DNA from: a virus
Strand: one strand, 5' to 3'
DNA: 32,575 bases
IMG/VR virus record: IMGVR_UViG_3300003886_000030
Coordinates: 1 to 32,575 of that record
Position 1 is the stretch's first letter. Every line of letters starts with the position of its first letter. Positions 23,009 to 29,809 of the stretch are shown piece by piece. The position numbers and the translations under genes are program-made. The notes under the pieces are model-generated. The model did no database searches and was not told the DNA's origin. It worked only from the letters and a program-made list of their open reading frames with translations.

Positions 23009-24138
23009 TTTCTCGCCTCAAAATCTATTAGCCATCGCTCTGCATTTTCTTCAGTAGCGTTAAACTCCTTAATGACGCACTCAATTAAAAGCTCTCGATC
23101 TGGTGAGGGAATAACCCGTTTTTCTTTTGCTTTAATCGGGCCAGTAATCCCGAGTTCATTTTCTTCTGCATTACCCTTGGCTTCTTTAGATTTATCCTGC
23201 TTAACTCCTTCTTTTTTGATAAAGGTTTTATCGTGACTGGCAATCTTAGCGGCTGCAAACTTCCGCTTTTCTTCTGCAAATTTTTCTTTCTCGCCTTCCA
23301 AGTTAGCGCGCTCTTTTTCCGCTTCAATCTCGATTTCATCTGACCTTCTTTTTGACTCCTGAATGTCAAGATTAATCTTATCCTCCCTCTCTTTAACAAG
23401 CTTTTCTTGCTCAATCCTTTCAGCGTCGAGTTTATCTTGAGCAGCTTTTGCAATCTTAACCGCTTCTTTTAGCCTTTTATTTTCCGCTTCAATTTTAGCG
23501 CGCTCAACCTCGAGCTTTTCTTTTTCTGCCTTATCATTTGCTTCCTTTTCTAGCCTATCCTTCTCCTCTTTGGCGGCCTCCTCGGTCTTTAAAAGTACCG
23601 CGTGTGCAATTGATTCCGAAACCTCCTTCTCCGCATGCGTCGCTTCGATTAAAAATTCTTGGAAATTTTCATACGTGAAATTGATATTACTTAGCTTATC
23701 TCCTAATTCATTTAGCTCCGTTAAATTCAGGTAGCTTATAGACGAATTTAATGCGCGAACTTCCGAAACTTTCGCCATCAAAGAGTCTATCCGTTCTTTT
23801 TCGATCCGGTCTTTTTTAGCTTTAATTCTGGCTTCCTCGTCGTCAATAACTCTTTTCTTTTCCTTTAGCTCTAACTCAAGCGGCCCAATCATTCCTTGTA
23901 CTCTTGCCGCCTCTTTTTCAATATGACCTACAACCTCAGATTTGAATAGTTTCCTCCGCTTTTCAACTTTCACCCTTAAAGAAACAAGCTCGGCAATACC
24001 TTTTTTAATCTTGGTATAGCCATCTTTTGTTTCTGCATTTAACCCGCTATACGTCTCGACTATTTCTGCGATTGTCGAGTCAGTTACGTTGTAGTTGATC
24101 AGTTTTTTATTTAGCAATTCACCGCTTAATTCCTTCAT
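23005..24138 (-). CDS. Coiled-coil DUF1351-like recombination-module protein
   Basis: 377 aa. Residues about 1-130 (TIAEIVETYSGL, KDGYTKIKKGIAELVSLR, VEKRRKLFKSE, IEKERI) match my recollection of DUF1351-type proteins that accompany phage exonuclease/annealing systems. Residues about 180-300 are an uninterrupted charged coiled coil (KEEKDRLEKEANDKAEKEKL and onward). A C-terminal part SPDRELLIECVIKEFNATEENAERWL may bind a partner. It lies downstream of the YqaJ nuclease in the same coupled operon. Function in the family is not settled; a role as accessory to recombination is inferred. Confidence 0.65.
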   Translation of the reverse strand: MKELSGELLNKKLINYNVTDSTIAEIVETYSGLNAETKDGYTKIKKGIAELVSLRVKVEKRRKLFKSEVVGHIEKEAARVQGMIGPLELELKEKKRVIDDEEARIKAKKDRIEKERIDSLMAKVSEVRALNSSISYLNLTELNELGDKLSNINFTYENFQEFLIEATHAEKEVSESIAHAVLLKTEEAAKEEKDRLEKEANDKAEKEKLEVERAKIEAENKRLKEAVKIAKAAQDKLDAERIEQEKLVKEREDKINLDIQESKRRSDEIEIEAEKERANLEGEKEKFAEEKRKFAAAKIASHDKTFIKKEGVKQDKSKEAKGNAEENELGITGPIKAKEKRVIPSPDRELLIECVIKEFNATEENAERWLIDFEARK

Positions 24139-24758
24139 TAATTCACCCTCGCTTTTGAAATAAAGGCGCCCAATGTTGTTGGATTAAAATTACCTTCTTC
24201 AAAATATCTTTCTTTAGTCCTTAGGCCGAAGTTTATGGTCACGCTTATAGCCATATCACTCATAAATGAAATATTAACTATCGACTCGCCCTCTAAAAAT
24301 CTAGAGAAAATGAATTCCCTTATAAATCTATCTTTCACTTTATCTTCATAAACGCTAACATTTTCTTTCGTTTTAACACCCCTCTTATTATATCTTTTTA
24401 AAAAAGAGTCGATGCTCTTTTTTATATCTGCATCATTTTTAATTGTAAACCTAGAAATCTTACCGTCACGTTCAAGGGTTATTTCATGATCACCCAGCCA
24501 GCTTACTTGAGTTGAAACAAGCTCGCAATCATCTCTTAAGTTTTCCAATATATAAGCCTCGAAAAGAAACTGGCGTTCATGTACTTTTTGCTTACCATCT
24601 AATTCATAATCTCTTTTTTCTAGCTTGAAATTTACGCCTCCATCATTTGCATCTGGACATATGCGCAAGTCTTTTATAATTTTATCTAAAAGCTCTTGGT
24701 AACGCTCACCGTCAATGCTGCCCTCTTCTTGAGGATAATTATCTAACTGTGTATTCAT
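24138..24758 (-). CDS. Hypothetical recombination-module protein
   Basis: 206 aa, mixed alpha/beta, with an acidic N-terminus and no recognisable motif. Features: LDKIIKDLRICPDANDGG, KQKVHERQFLFEAYILENL, a central LGDHEITLERDGKISRFTIK and an end NFNPTTLGAFISKARVN. It is tied by 4-bp overlaps to both neighbours. The operon has a lambda-type nuclease but no obvious annealing protein, so this protein or the next upstream one might supply that role; nothing in the sequence proves it. Confidence 0.6.
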   Translation of the reverse strand: MNTQLDNYPQEEGSIDGERYQELLDKIIKDLRICPDANDGGVNFKLEKRDYELDGKQKVHERQFLFEAYILENLRDDCELVSTQVSWLGDHEITLERDGKISRFTIKNDADIKKSIDSFLKRYNKRGVKTKENVSVYEDKVKDRFIREFIFSRFLEGESIVNISFMSDMAISVTINFGLRTKERYFEEGNFNPTTLGAFISKARVN

Positions 24759-25456
24759 TTTTCACACCCCATTAATTCATTTTCTTTAGCTTCGTATTCA
24801 AGTTGAAACTTTTCATAATCATCTTTATTTAAATTCTCACCCAAATTTAACGCTTCATTAAGCTCCCGCATATCTATTGATGCCTTTATTGCCGCCAATG
24901 CTTGCGCTAATTCCTTGCTCCCTAGGCTTTTAATTTTACGCGCGTAAATTCCTCTAGCTCTTTTTAAATCGTCGCCGACAAACGATTTAGCTTTAACAGC
25001 AAGATCTTCCATGTCATCATAATCATTTGCGATCTCAATGTCTGACTCAAAAGTTGACAGCAGATAATTAATAATCGGGACTATGACGTATGTCACTATC
25101 TTGTGCCTTGACTCTTTAACCACAACTTCTCTTGTTTCAGTTATTCCGCTCATTGCGGAAATCCTGATTCCTCCTGCCTTTTTCCCGGCCCATAGAACAT
25201 CTTCTGAGCAGTAGATTGTCATGCTATGACCGACCCAAGCGGAACTTAATGTCCCCCAAATTATAGCCATAACCCGCCTCATTCCTTTGCAAGGTTTAAA
25301 TGGCTGATAATCCCCCTCCAAAAAAACCGAGACGGGCTGATCCTGTCTGGGCTTCACGGTCACACTATTAATTTTCACCGTGATACCATCGCCAATCAAA
25401 TCAGCAGCGTTTAACTGATCTGACTTTGCCATTATTGTCTGGCTAATGTCATCCAT
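24755..25456 (-). CDS. Conserved phage protein beside the YqaJ nuclease, possible ssDNA-binding partner
   Basis: 233 aa from the ATG at 25456, which shares its A with the nuclease stop (TGATG) and has GGAG 8 nt upstream. The N-terminal 130 residues are beta-rich with a recurring phage pattern: MAKSDQLNAADLIGDGITVKI, FLEGDYQPFKPCKGMRRVM, WVGHSMTIYCS and WAGKKAGGIRISAMS. The C-terminal part is helical (LKRARGIYARKIKSLGSKEL) and ends acidic (EAKENELMGCEK), as single-strand-binding proteins often do. I recall this family as a fellow traveller of phage nucleases; function is unproved. An OB-like or annealing role is inferred. Confidence 0.65.
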   Translation of the reverse strand: MDDISQTIMAKSDQLNAADLIGDGITVKINSVTVKPRQDQPVSVFLEGDYQPFKPCKGMRRVMAIIWGTLSSAWVGHSMTIYCSEDVLWAGKKAGGIRISAMSGITETREVVVKESRHKIVTYVIVPIINYLLSTFESDIEIANDYDDMEDLAVKAKSFVGDDLKRARGIYARKIKSLGSKELAQALAAIKASIDMRELNEALNLGENLNKDDYEKFQLEYEAKENELMGCEK

Positions 25457-26166
25457 CAAGTTATCTCCTCACTATCGCCAAAAATAAGGTCTATTTTCTC
25501 TAAAGATATATCGCAAATTTTTTGAAGGCTTTCGCTAACTTCCGCTTTCGATAAAGATAAAAATTCCTTAACTTCTTTTACCGCCAATTCCGCCGATTCG
25601 GATATTTTTCTAATCATTTCTTCGTCTCTTTTTACAGTGTAAATCACTAGCGGCATCGGTGTGTATTGCGGGCAATAAGAGATAAAATCCCAAGAATCAA
25701 ATCCGAAAACCCACATCCCACCTTGGACTTGCGGGTTATGATCTTTGTGAATCCCCCCTGCCAAAATATATCTCAAATGCTGCTTCGGCGCTGGACATTT
25801 AATCTCTAGACCTCTTTTAATTGCCTCAATTAATCCGTCGGGACTCGCTGATATTGTTCGCCGCTCATCGAGATAACCAAGCCCAACCGTTTTTACTTTG
25901 TGCCCCGTCTCTAGCTCATAGGCAGCTAGTCCGTCCGACTCCAGCAAATTACCGCGTTGAACGTCATCAGAGTTGAGTTTAAGTGAGGTTATTCCGCTCG
26001 CTTGTTCAGCAACAACGTCTAAGATGTAGCTTTCCCGCGTCTTGCTGGGGGCGCCTCCTTTGCCGTTTGTTGTGAGTGCTCTTGATCTACTCATAGTGAT
26101 GCATCCGCGCCTTGCGTCATGCCATTCTTTTTCACCCTGAATCATCTTTTCTAAAATTATTGTCAT
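25456..26166 (-). CDS. YqaJ/lambda-Exo family 5'-3' exonuclease
   Basis: 236 aa with the full motif set. QGEKEWHDARRGCITMS at 10-26 is the N-terminal W...R.G..T.S element. E76 in GNLLESDGLAAYE follows. D110 in SPDGL and E121-x-K123 in LEIKCP make the PD-(D/E)XK active site. QVQGGMWVFG at 146-155 is the QxxG/QVQ element. It resects double-strand ends in phage homologous recombination, useful for concatemer formation before packaging. GTG-free ATG start, coupled by 4 bp to the 84-aa gene upstream. The annealing partner is not obvious nearby. Confidence 0.9.
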   Translation of the reverse strand: MTIILEKMIQGEKEWHDARRGCITMSRSRALTTNGKGGAPSKTRESYILDVVAEQASGITSLKLNSDDVQRGNLLESDGLAAYELETGHKVKTVGLGYLDERRTISASPDGLIEAIKRGLEIKCPAPKQHLRYILAGGIHKDHNPQVQGGMWVFGFDSWDFISYCPQYTPMPLVIYTVKRDEEMIRKISESAELAVKEVKEFLSLSKAEVSESLQKICDISLEKIDLIFGDSEEIT

Positions 26167-26417
26167 CTTTTTTCGTCCTTATCTTGATTGATTTTATCGA
26201 TCGCATAACTGTCAGCGTCGAGTATGATTAGTCTAGTAACTTTATTGACAATGGCGCTTGACAAGTCATTGGGTTCGCCTCTTTCTACACCTTTGATCAA
26301 ATCTAAAACTAAAAGCCGGATTGACTCGTTTTCCGCTATTTCGTGCATGGCGTCAACCAAATCTAATTCTTCCAGCGATTCAATGTACTCATCCTTGTAA
26401 TCAGTGAAATCGGTCAT
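26163..26417 (-). CDS. Small acidic hypothetical protein
   Basis: 84 aa, strongly acidic and helical, starting MTDFTDYKDEYIESLEELDL and ending KINQDKDEKR. It is coupled by 4-bp overlaps to the pentapeptide gene and the nuclease gene. No family recognised. Small acidic proteins at this place may act as host nuclease inhibitors (DNA mimicry, as lambda Gam-type functions), but no motif shows this. Confidence 0.6.
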   Translation of the reverse strand: MTDFTDYKDEYIESLEELDLVDAMHEIAENESIRLLVLDLIKGVERGEPNDLSSAIVNKVTRLIILDADSYAIDKINQDKDEKR

Positions 26418-26983
26418 TTCGGCCTTACCTTTTGAATAATTTCATCGATTTGAATTATCGCGTCACCCATGATATCGTCAAAAGTATCTGGTTTGTCTGA
26501 CAAGTAGAATTTCCCCGCCGCTTTTTCTATTTCATCCGGCCAAATACCAATAACCCTAATATCTCTCCACTCTGTTTCGTACAAATCGGCTCCACTCCAT
26601 TTGGCGTTAGTTAATTCCGATCCGTTGAATTTAGCGCCCCTAAAATTTCCGCCACGCAAATCAGCATCTTTCAGGTTCCTCCCCTGTAAATCTGCAAATC
26701 GTAAGTCAATTGATTTTAATACCGCGACCTCAAGGCAAACTTTAAAAGATTCGCAGTCAAACGAGAAAATAACCGTGCCATTCGCCCAATTCATTATTTG
26801 ATAAGCTTTAGTTTCTAGCTTACTTTCAAGCCCAAGACTTAGGGAAATCTCATCCTTCAAAAGCTCGCTAAGCAGGCAAAATACCTTTCTTTTCTCGAAT
26901 GCGCTAACAAGCGCCCCGCTGATCACTTTTGACTGTATGTCTAATGCAATTGTAAGATTTTCCGCTTTTGCTGATTTATTCAT
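26414..26983 (-). CDS. Pentapeptide-repeat protein, first gene of the recombination operon
   Basis: 189 aa. Residues about 91-140 are some ten A(D/N)LXX-type pentapeptides (SIDLRFADLQGRNLKDADLR, then GGNFRGAKFNGSEL), forming a short right-handed quadrilateral beta helix. The first 85 residues are a non-repeat helical/beta domain and the C-terminal 45 are acidic. In other proteins such as Qnr and MfpA this fold mimics DNA and binds gyrase; with only about two and a half coils here, that role is open. It is first behind a strong early promoter, with AAGGAAAA upstream of the ATG, so it is made early. Confidence 0.75.
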   Translation of the reverse strand: MNKSAKAENLTIALDIQSKVISGALVSAFEKRKVFCLLSELLKDEISLSLGLESKLETKAYQIMNWANGTVIFSFDCESFKVCLEVAVLKSIDLRFADLQGRNLKDADLRGGNFRGAKFNGSELTNAKWSGADLYETEWRDIRVIGIWPDEIEKAAGKFYLSDKPDTFDDIMGDAIIQIDEIIQKVRPK

Positions 26984-27028
26984 TTCTATATTTTCCTTTT
27001 TTTGGAAGTTTGCTTGCTAGTGAGTTAA

Positions 27029-27057
27029 ACTATACAAGCTTAGGTTGTGGCTGTCAA
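27029..27057 (-). promoter_or_regulatory. Early promoter of the recombination operon
   Basis: Minus strand: perfect -35 TTGACA (27052-27057), 17-bp spacer, -10 TATAGT (27029-27034). It is the best sigma-70 match I found in the window, and sits 46 bases upstream of the pentapeptide-repeat gene. It plays the role of lambda pL. Confidence 0.82.
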
Positions 27058-27163
27058 CGTTAATATTTGCCTTATATTATCTTTTTTGATTCGCTCACTC
27101 CCATCAAAACTCGCTAACTTTTTTGAGCTTTGTGGCTTCGTTCCTAATACATGATTCGCGACG

Positions 27164-27415
27164 TTAAATTGTCTGTCTAATTAATCTTGCTTGCTCGGCT
27201 TTAGCTTTACCGCAAACAATAATTTTTCCGCTGCGATATTGAATATACGCCAAATTGTCATTCCCATGCCCGCAGCAAGCATTTGCAATATCACCCGGTA
27301 GAGTGCCCAAGCAACCGTCGTGCCCATCTTTATTTGCCGGTTTTTTGCACTTACTGCAAAACCCATATTGCCCGTTTCCTGCATTTTCGCTCATATAAGT
27401 TTTTAACACATACAT
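27164..27415 (-). CDS. Cys-rich zinc-ribbon phage protein
   Basis: 83 aa. CSKC at residues 20-23, then DGCLGTLPGDIANACCGHGN and a C-terminal VCGKAKAEQARL give a cysteine/histidine-rich metal-binding protein. The LGTLPG...NACCGHG pattern is one I recall from small uncharacterised phage proteins. The start could be the ATG at 27415 or an internal one at residue 8 (MSENAG); neither has a strong ribosome site. The 100 bases after its stop, up to the early promoter, hold no gene. Confidence 0.72.
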   Translation of the reverse strand: MYVLKTYMSENAGNGQYGFCSKCKKPANKDGHDGCLGTLPGDIANACCGHGNDNLAYIQYRSGKIIVCGKAKAEQARLIRQTI

Positions 27416-27477
27416 TTAAATTATCCACATACTAATCGAAATCTAACAGACAAAATCTAACAAGCGCATATAGCTAA

Positions 27478-27520
27478 TTGCCAGCAGCTCGGCCCCTTTA
27501 AAGTTTTGCATTGCTGGCAA
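27478..27520. terminator. Inverted repeat behind the 113-aa gene
   Basis: TTGCCAGCA (27478-27486) and TGCTGGCAA (27512-27520) are perfect 9-bp complements with a 25-base loop, just after the stop at 27537 on the minus strand. No U-run follows. A related sequence (ACTGGCAACCG..T.CCTTTGT) recurs behind the next gene near 28766. Confidence 0.4.
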
Positions 27521-27536
27521 CGGATTGCCTTTGTTG

Positions 27537-27878
27537 CTATGTGCCTAAAGTTTTCAGCGCAGACCCCATCATTTCATCAAAGCCCGCACCTCCATTGTAA
27601 TATTTAAGCTCAAACAATATTTCTCCGCCTTCTAACCGTTCTGCGGTGGCTATATCATCATTAGGATTCAGATGTTCAACCTCAATTAAATAGATCGTGT
27701 CTTTTCCGATAAAATATTCCCTGCATCCTTCGTCTTTTATTTGCTCAAGGAACGATGTGTACATGTCAGCTTTAAACTCTTTACCTAAAATTCTCAGCAA
27801 ATTCTTTGACGCATTTTCAAGGTTCCCAGCAGCAAATACCGGAATTAACCTTCCTTTACTGTGTTCTGTTTCGCTCAT
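27537..27878 (-). CDS. Hypothetical accessory protein
   Basis: 113 aa, starting MSETEHSKGRLIPVFAAGN and ending MMGSALKTLGT. GGAG lies 9 nt before the ATG. A middle part FIGKDTIYLIEVEHLNPNDD is beta-like. It stands alone with its own flanking inverted repeats. I recognise no family and see no metal-binding or catalytic motif. It may be one of the host-takeover genes common in this part of lambda-like phages. Confidence 0.62.
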   Translation of the reverse strand: MSETEHSKGRLIPVFAAGNLENASKNLLRILGKEFKADMYTSFLEQIKDEGCREYFIGKDTIYLIEVEHLNPNDDIATAERLEGGEILFELKYYNGGAGFDEMMGSALKTLGT

Positions 27879-27922
27879 TTCTTATCACTCCGCAGTAATC
27901 GTAACAAAGAAAATCAAATCGA

Positions 27923-28010
27923 ACAGGACGCAGCGTTTTCTGGCAAGCTCATCACTGTCCTGTCGTTTATTTGTGAAGCTATGCCGCTCTCAGCTTACGC
28001 GTTGAGCGGC
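27923..28010. other. Two inverted repeats between accessory genes
   Basis: ACAGGAC (27923-27929) can pair with GTCCTGT (27957-27963), and GCCGCTC (27983-27989) with GAGCGGC (28004-28010). The second follows the stop of the SPFH-like gene on the minus strand by 8 bases and may end or slow transcription; no U-run is seen. No reading frame lies here. Confidence 0.35.
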
Positions 28011-28017
28011 TATCTTG

Positions 28018-28449
28018 TTATCGTTTGCCAGCTTCTATAATGGGAATCATTGCCTCAGTTGGTATATAAATGACTTGATTAACGTTTCCCTCCCTCAATG
28101 ACTCGCCCAATGCAGTCATAAACTCTTGCTGCCTATATTCGGGGTAAGCTTTTGCCGCCTGACCCATAATTGAAATAGCATCCGCTTTATTCTGAGCAGA
28201 CTCCTTCTCTGCAAGTGAGGTCTGTATCATTATCTGCTTTGTTTGCACTGCCTTAGCAAGCGCCGCCTCACCATCAAGACCCTGCTTCCACACGTTATAA
28301 ACTGGGCTCATGTGTAGCCCGGAAATTAAAACAAAAATAGCTGCAAATCCAAATGCGACTGACATGGCGGTAATTCTTTCTTTCTCGAAAACATGGAGTG
28401 ATCCTATGCAAATTAATATTACTGAAACGACTAAAATGACTGGCCACAT
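28018..28449 (-). CDS. Membrane protein resembling the C-terminal part of SPFH/HflK-type proteins
   Basis: 143 aa. Two membrane helices (about 2-20 and 30-45) are followed by a part that reads like the tail of SPFH (stomatin/prohibitin/HflK) proteins: YNVWKQGLDGEAALAKAVQT, a helix AEKESAQNKADAISIMGQAA, EYRQQEFMTALGESL and the closing GNVNQVIYIPTEAMIPI. The beta-rich SPFH domain that normally precedes this is missing. GAGG lies 8 nt before the ATG. In lambda, the host HflKC-FtsH complex controls CII stability, so a phage mimic could enter and alter such a ring; this is inference. Confidence 0.68.
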   Translation of the reverse strand: MWPVILVVSVILICIGSLHVFEKERITAMSVAFGFAAIFVLISGLHMSPVYNVWKQGLDGEAALAKAVQTKQIMIQTSLAEKESAQNKADAISIMGQAAKAYPEYRQQEFMTALGESLREGNVNQVIYIPTEAMIPIIEAGKR

Positions 28450-28785
28450 AATTTAAACCTCACAATAAAGCGGCATAAAAAGAAATATACAGCCGAACAA
28501 AATGCCGCGTGATTTTGTTCGCTTCCTTAAAGCTCCTCGCTACGATTTACTGCGTAAACAAAATGGTTGTTACCTTAAAACTCTTCAAAAACTTCATTTT
28601 ATTTTAACAGCGTTGATTTTTTATTAGAGGATAAAGTAATCATCCCATTTTCCTCATTATAAAACGTTTTATTTTTTTGGTGATCTGCTTATTTCTTCTA
28701 ACCATTAGGTGATTTATTCATTAGGCTACATCCATTCGTGGCTTTGTTAAAATTTTTCGTTACTGGCAACCGCTTACCTTTGTCG
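28450..28785. other. 336-bp region without a gene; hairpin and palindrome
   Basis: No frame above about 16 codons has a ribosome site. CGAACAAAAT (28494-28503) and ATTTTGTTCG (28512-28521) form a perfect 10-bp stem with an 8-base loop; on the minus strand UAUAUUUCUUUUU follows, so it may be a leaky terminator ahead of the SPFH-like gene. ATAAAACGTTTTAT (28659-28672) is a perfect 14-bp palindrome overlapping a minus-strand TATAAT (28656-28661), a possible operator and -10. The region near 28766 resembles 27510 (see separate finding). Confidence 0.5.
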
Positions 28786-29292
28786 TTATATTGCTAAAAC
28801 AAGTCTCAAAGATTGTAGGTATTTCTCGTTTTTGCCATAAAAAAGACCTTGCAGACCTTTGTAAAAAGAAACTATGTGATCGTGGCTCTTAAATATGGTC
28901 TTAGGCAGGTGATAGGTGTATTTGGCCTCATAATCAAATTCTATTTTTTCGCCGGTAATGTAAAATTCAATTAGCCTTTTAATGATTGTCCGCGATTTGT
29001 CTGCACAGCAAGCGGAACCCTCTTTATTTACAATAAGTTCCTGAAAGTTGTTTTCGATAAATTGCGAATTACGCATTAAAAAAATAACATCCTCATTGTC
29101 AGATATTTCGCTTTGAACAAATCCATCAATAAAATTATCAAACGGATATATAATGGCAAAATAAAATTCTTCATAACCTGTGAACCCGCTTATTTCACTG
29201 CTTTCTATAATTTTTTTGTAAAGATTTTTGTTGTCGTCAGACATGCTACCCTTGAACGCCTCTAAAAAGCCCACCAACTCTGATGTTTCCAT
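28786..29292 (-). CDS. Uncharacterised 168-aa protein in the repressor position
   Basis: 168 aa from the ATG at 29292, chosen for AAGGAA 6 nt upstream. The sequence starts METSELVGFLEAFKGSMSDD and is acidic, rich in Phe and Tyr (EEFYFAIIYPFDNFIDGFV, YEAKYTYHLPKTIF), with a Cys pair ACCADKS near 108-111. I see no helix-turn-helix and no peptidase motif, so it is not a recognisable CI. Yet it is transcribed from the minus-strand member of a matched divergent promoter pair opposite a Cro-like gene, the position of an immunity gene. It may be a novel regulator, an anti-repressor or an exclusion protein. No family recognised. Confidence 0.65.
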   Translation of the reverse strand: METSELVGFLEAFKGSMSDDNKNLYKKIIESSEISGFTGYEEFYFAIIYPFDNFIDGFVQSEISDNEDVIFLMRNSQFIENNFQELIVNKEGSACCADKSRTIIKRLIEFYITGEKIEFDYEAKYTYHLPKTIFKSHDHIVSFYKGLQGLFYGKNEKYLQSLRLVLAI

Positions 29293-29348
29293 TTTAATTT
29301 CCTTGTGTAATTGCCGCAAATATAACAAAGCGAATCAAAGGGGTTAAA

Positions 29349-29370
29349 CTTTACGTACTTTTGCGTAAAG
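29349..29370. promoter_or_regulatory. Inverted repeat in the 5' leader of the 168-aa gene
   Basis: CTTTACG (29349-29355) and CGTAAAG (29364-29370) are perfect complements 8 bp apart, starting right at the predicted start of the minus-strand transcript. It could be an operator half-site pair or an RNA hairpin in the 80-nt leader. Confidence 0.45.
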
Positions 29371-29378
29371 CCAGCGTC

Positions 29379-29407
29379 ATGATACAACTACAAGCTGTGC
29401 CCGTCAA
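29379..29407 (-). promoter_or_regulatory. Divergent promoter, minus-strand member
   Basis: TTGACG (29402-29407), 17-bp spacer, TATCAT (29379-29384). Both boxes are identical to those of the plus-strand promoter 36 bp away, and much of the spacer (ACAGCT, TGTATCAT end) matches too. Drives the 168-aa gene. Confidence 0.78.
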
Positions 29408-29442
29408 TTAGCTGATAGCTTTATTTTAAAATTTATATGGGA

Positions 29443-29471
29443 TTGACGTGTACAGCTGCTGGGTGTATCAT
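29443..29471 (+). promoter_or_regulatory. Divergent promoter, plus-strand member, giving a leaderless Cro mRNA
   Basis: TTGACG (29443-29448), 17-bp spacer, TATCAT (29466-29471). The Cro-like ATG begins at 29478, exactly where transcription should start (7 nt past the -10), so the message is predicted to lack a leader. The TACA...TGTA symmetry in the spacer may be the operator. Confidence 0.78.
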
Positions 29472-29477
29472 TGGAAA

Positions 29478-29687
29478 ATGAATCATTTAAAAAAAGCAGC
29501 ACAAATCACGTCTTTGGCCGAGATTGGCAAAGCATGCGGAGTCACGTATCAAGCAGTACAAAAGTGGATTAAAAATGGAAAATTGCCAAGGACTGAATGG
29601 ACTGGCGAAACCAAATACGCGAAAATAATCGAGCGGTTGACTAATAAGCAAGTAACCGCAAAACAGTTAACAACTAAAAACACTTAA
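29478..29687 (+). CDS. Cro-like (YdaS-type) HTH repressor
   Basis: 69 aa from the ATG at 29478. The helix-turn-helix is clear at about residues 12-31 (SLAEIGKACGVTYQAVQKWI), followed by NGKLPRTEW, as in Cro/YdaS-like proteins that open with a LKKA..I helix. A longer reading from 29448 would start inside the promoter and is rejected. No Shine-Dalgarno fits; the predicted transcript start coincides with the ATG, as in leaderless lambda cI mRNA. It is first in the plus-strand operon that ends with the Tad2-like gene and probably binds the matched elements in the two divergent promoters. Confidence 0.82.
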   Translation: MNHLKKAAQITSLAEIGKACGVTYQAVQKWIKNGKLPRTEWTGETKYAKIIERLTNKQVTAKQLTTKNT

Positions 29688-29713
29688 CACTTCTGGCATA
29701 AGAGTTGACGCGC

Positions 29714-29809
29714 TTTGTTTAGCTACCCTCCCCCGGCTAAACGAAGAATGCAGTCATGTATGCAATATATGGCTTTGCTCCATATATGCTGGCTTTGCTC
29801 CCACCAGCA
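29714..29809 (+). ncRNA. Structured intergenic RNA candidate: three hairpins
   Basis: TTTGTTTAGC (29714-29723) pairs with GCTAAACGAA (29736-29745). Then ATATGG/CCATAT (29767-29785) and TGCTGG/CCAGCA (29787-29809) form two adjacent hairpins whose loops both begin CTTTGCT, with TGGCTTTGCTCC repeated. They sit in the 262-base gap between the Cro-like gene and the next gene. They could be an attenuator, processing site or small RNA. No frame with a ribosome site lies here. Confidence 0.4.

Noticed and set aside
23085-23453. Lys-rich 122-aa minus-strand frame
   Set aside because: It is a second frame of the AAG/GAA-rich coiled-coil gene and has no start signals.
27181-27384. Alternative 67-aa frame in the zinc-ribbon gene
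   Set aside because: The other frame carries the ordered Cys/His motifs; this one has none.
28786-29292. CI-type repressor
   Set aside because: Position fits, but no helix-turn-helix and no Ala-Gly cleavage or Ser-Lys peptidase pattern is visible.
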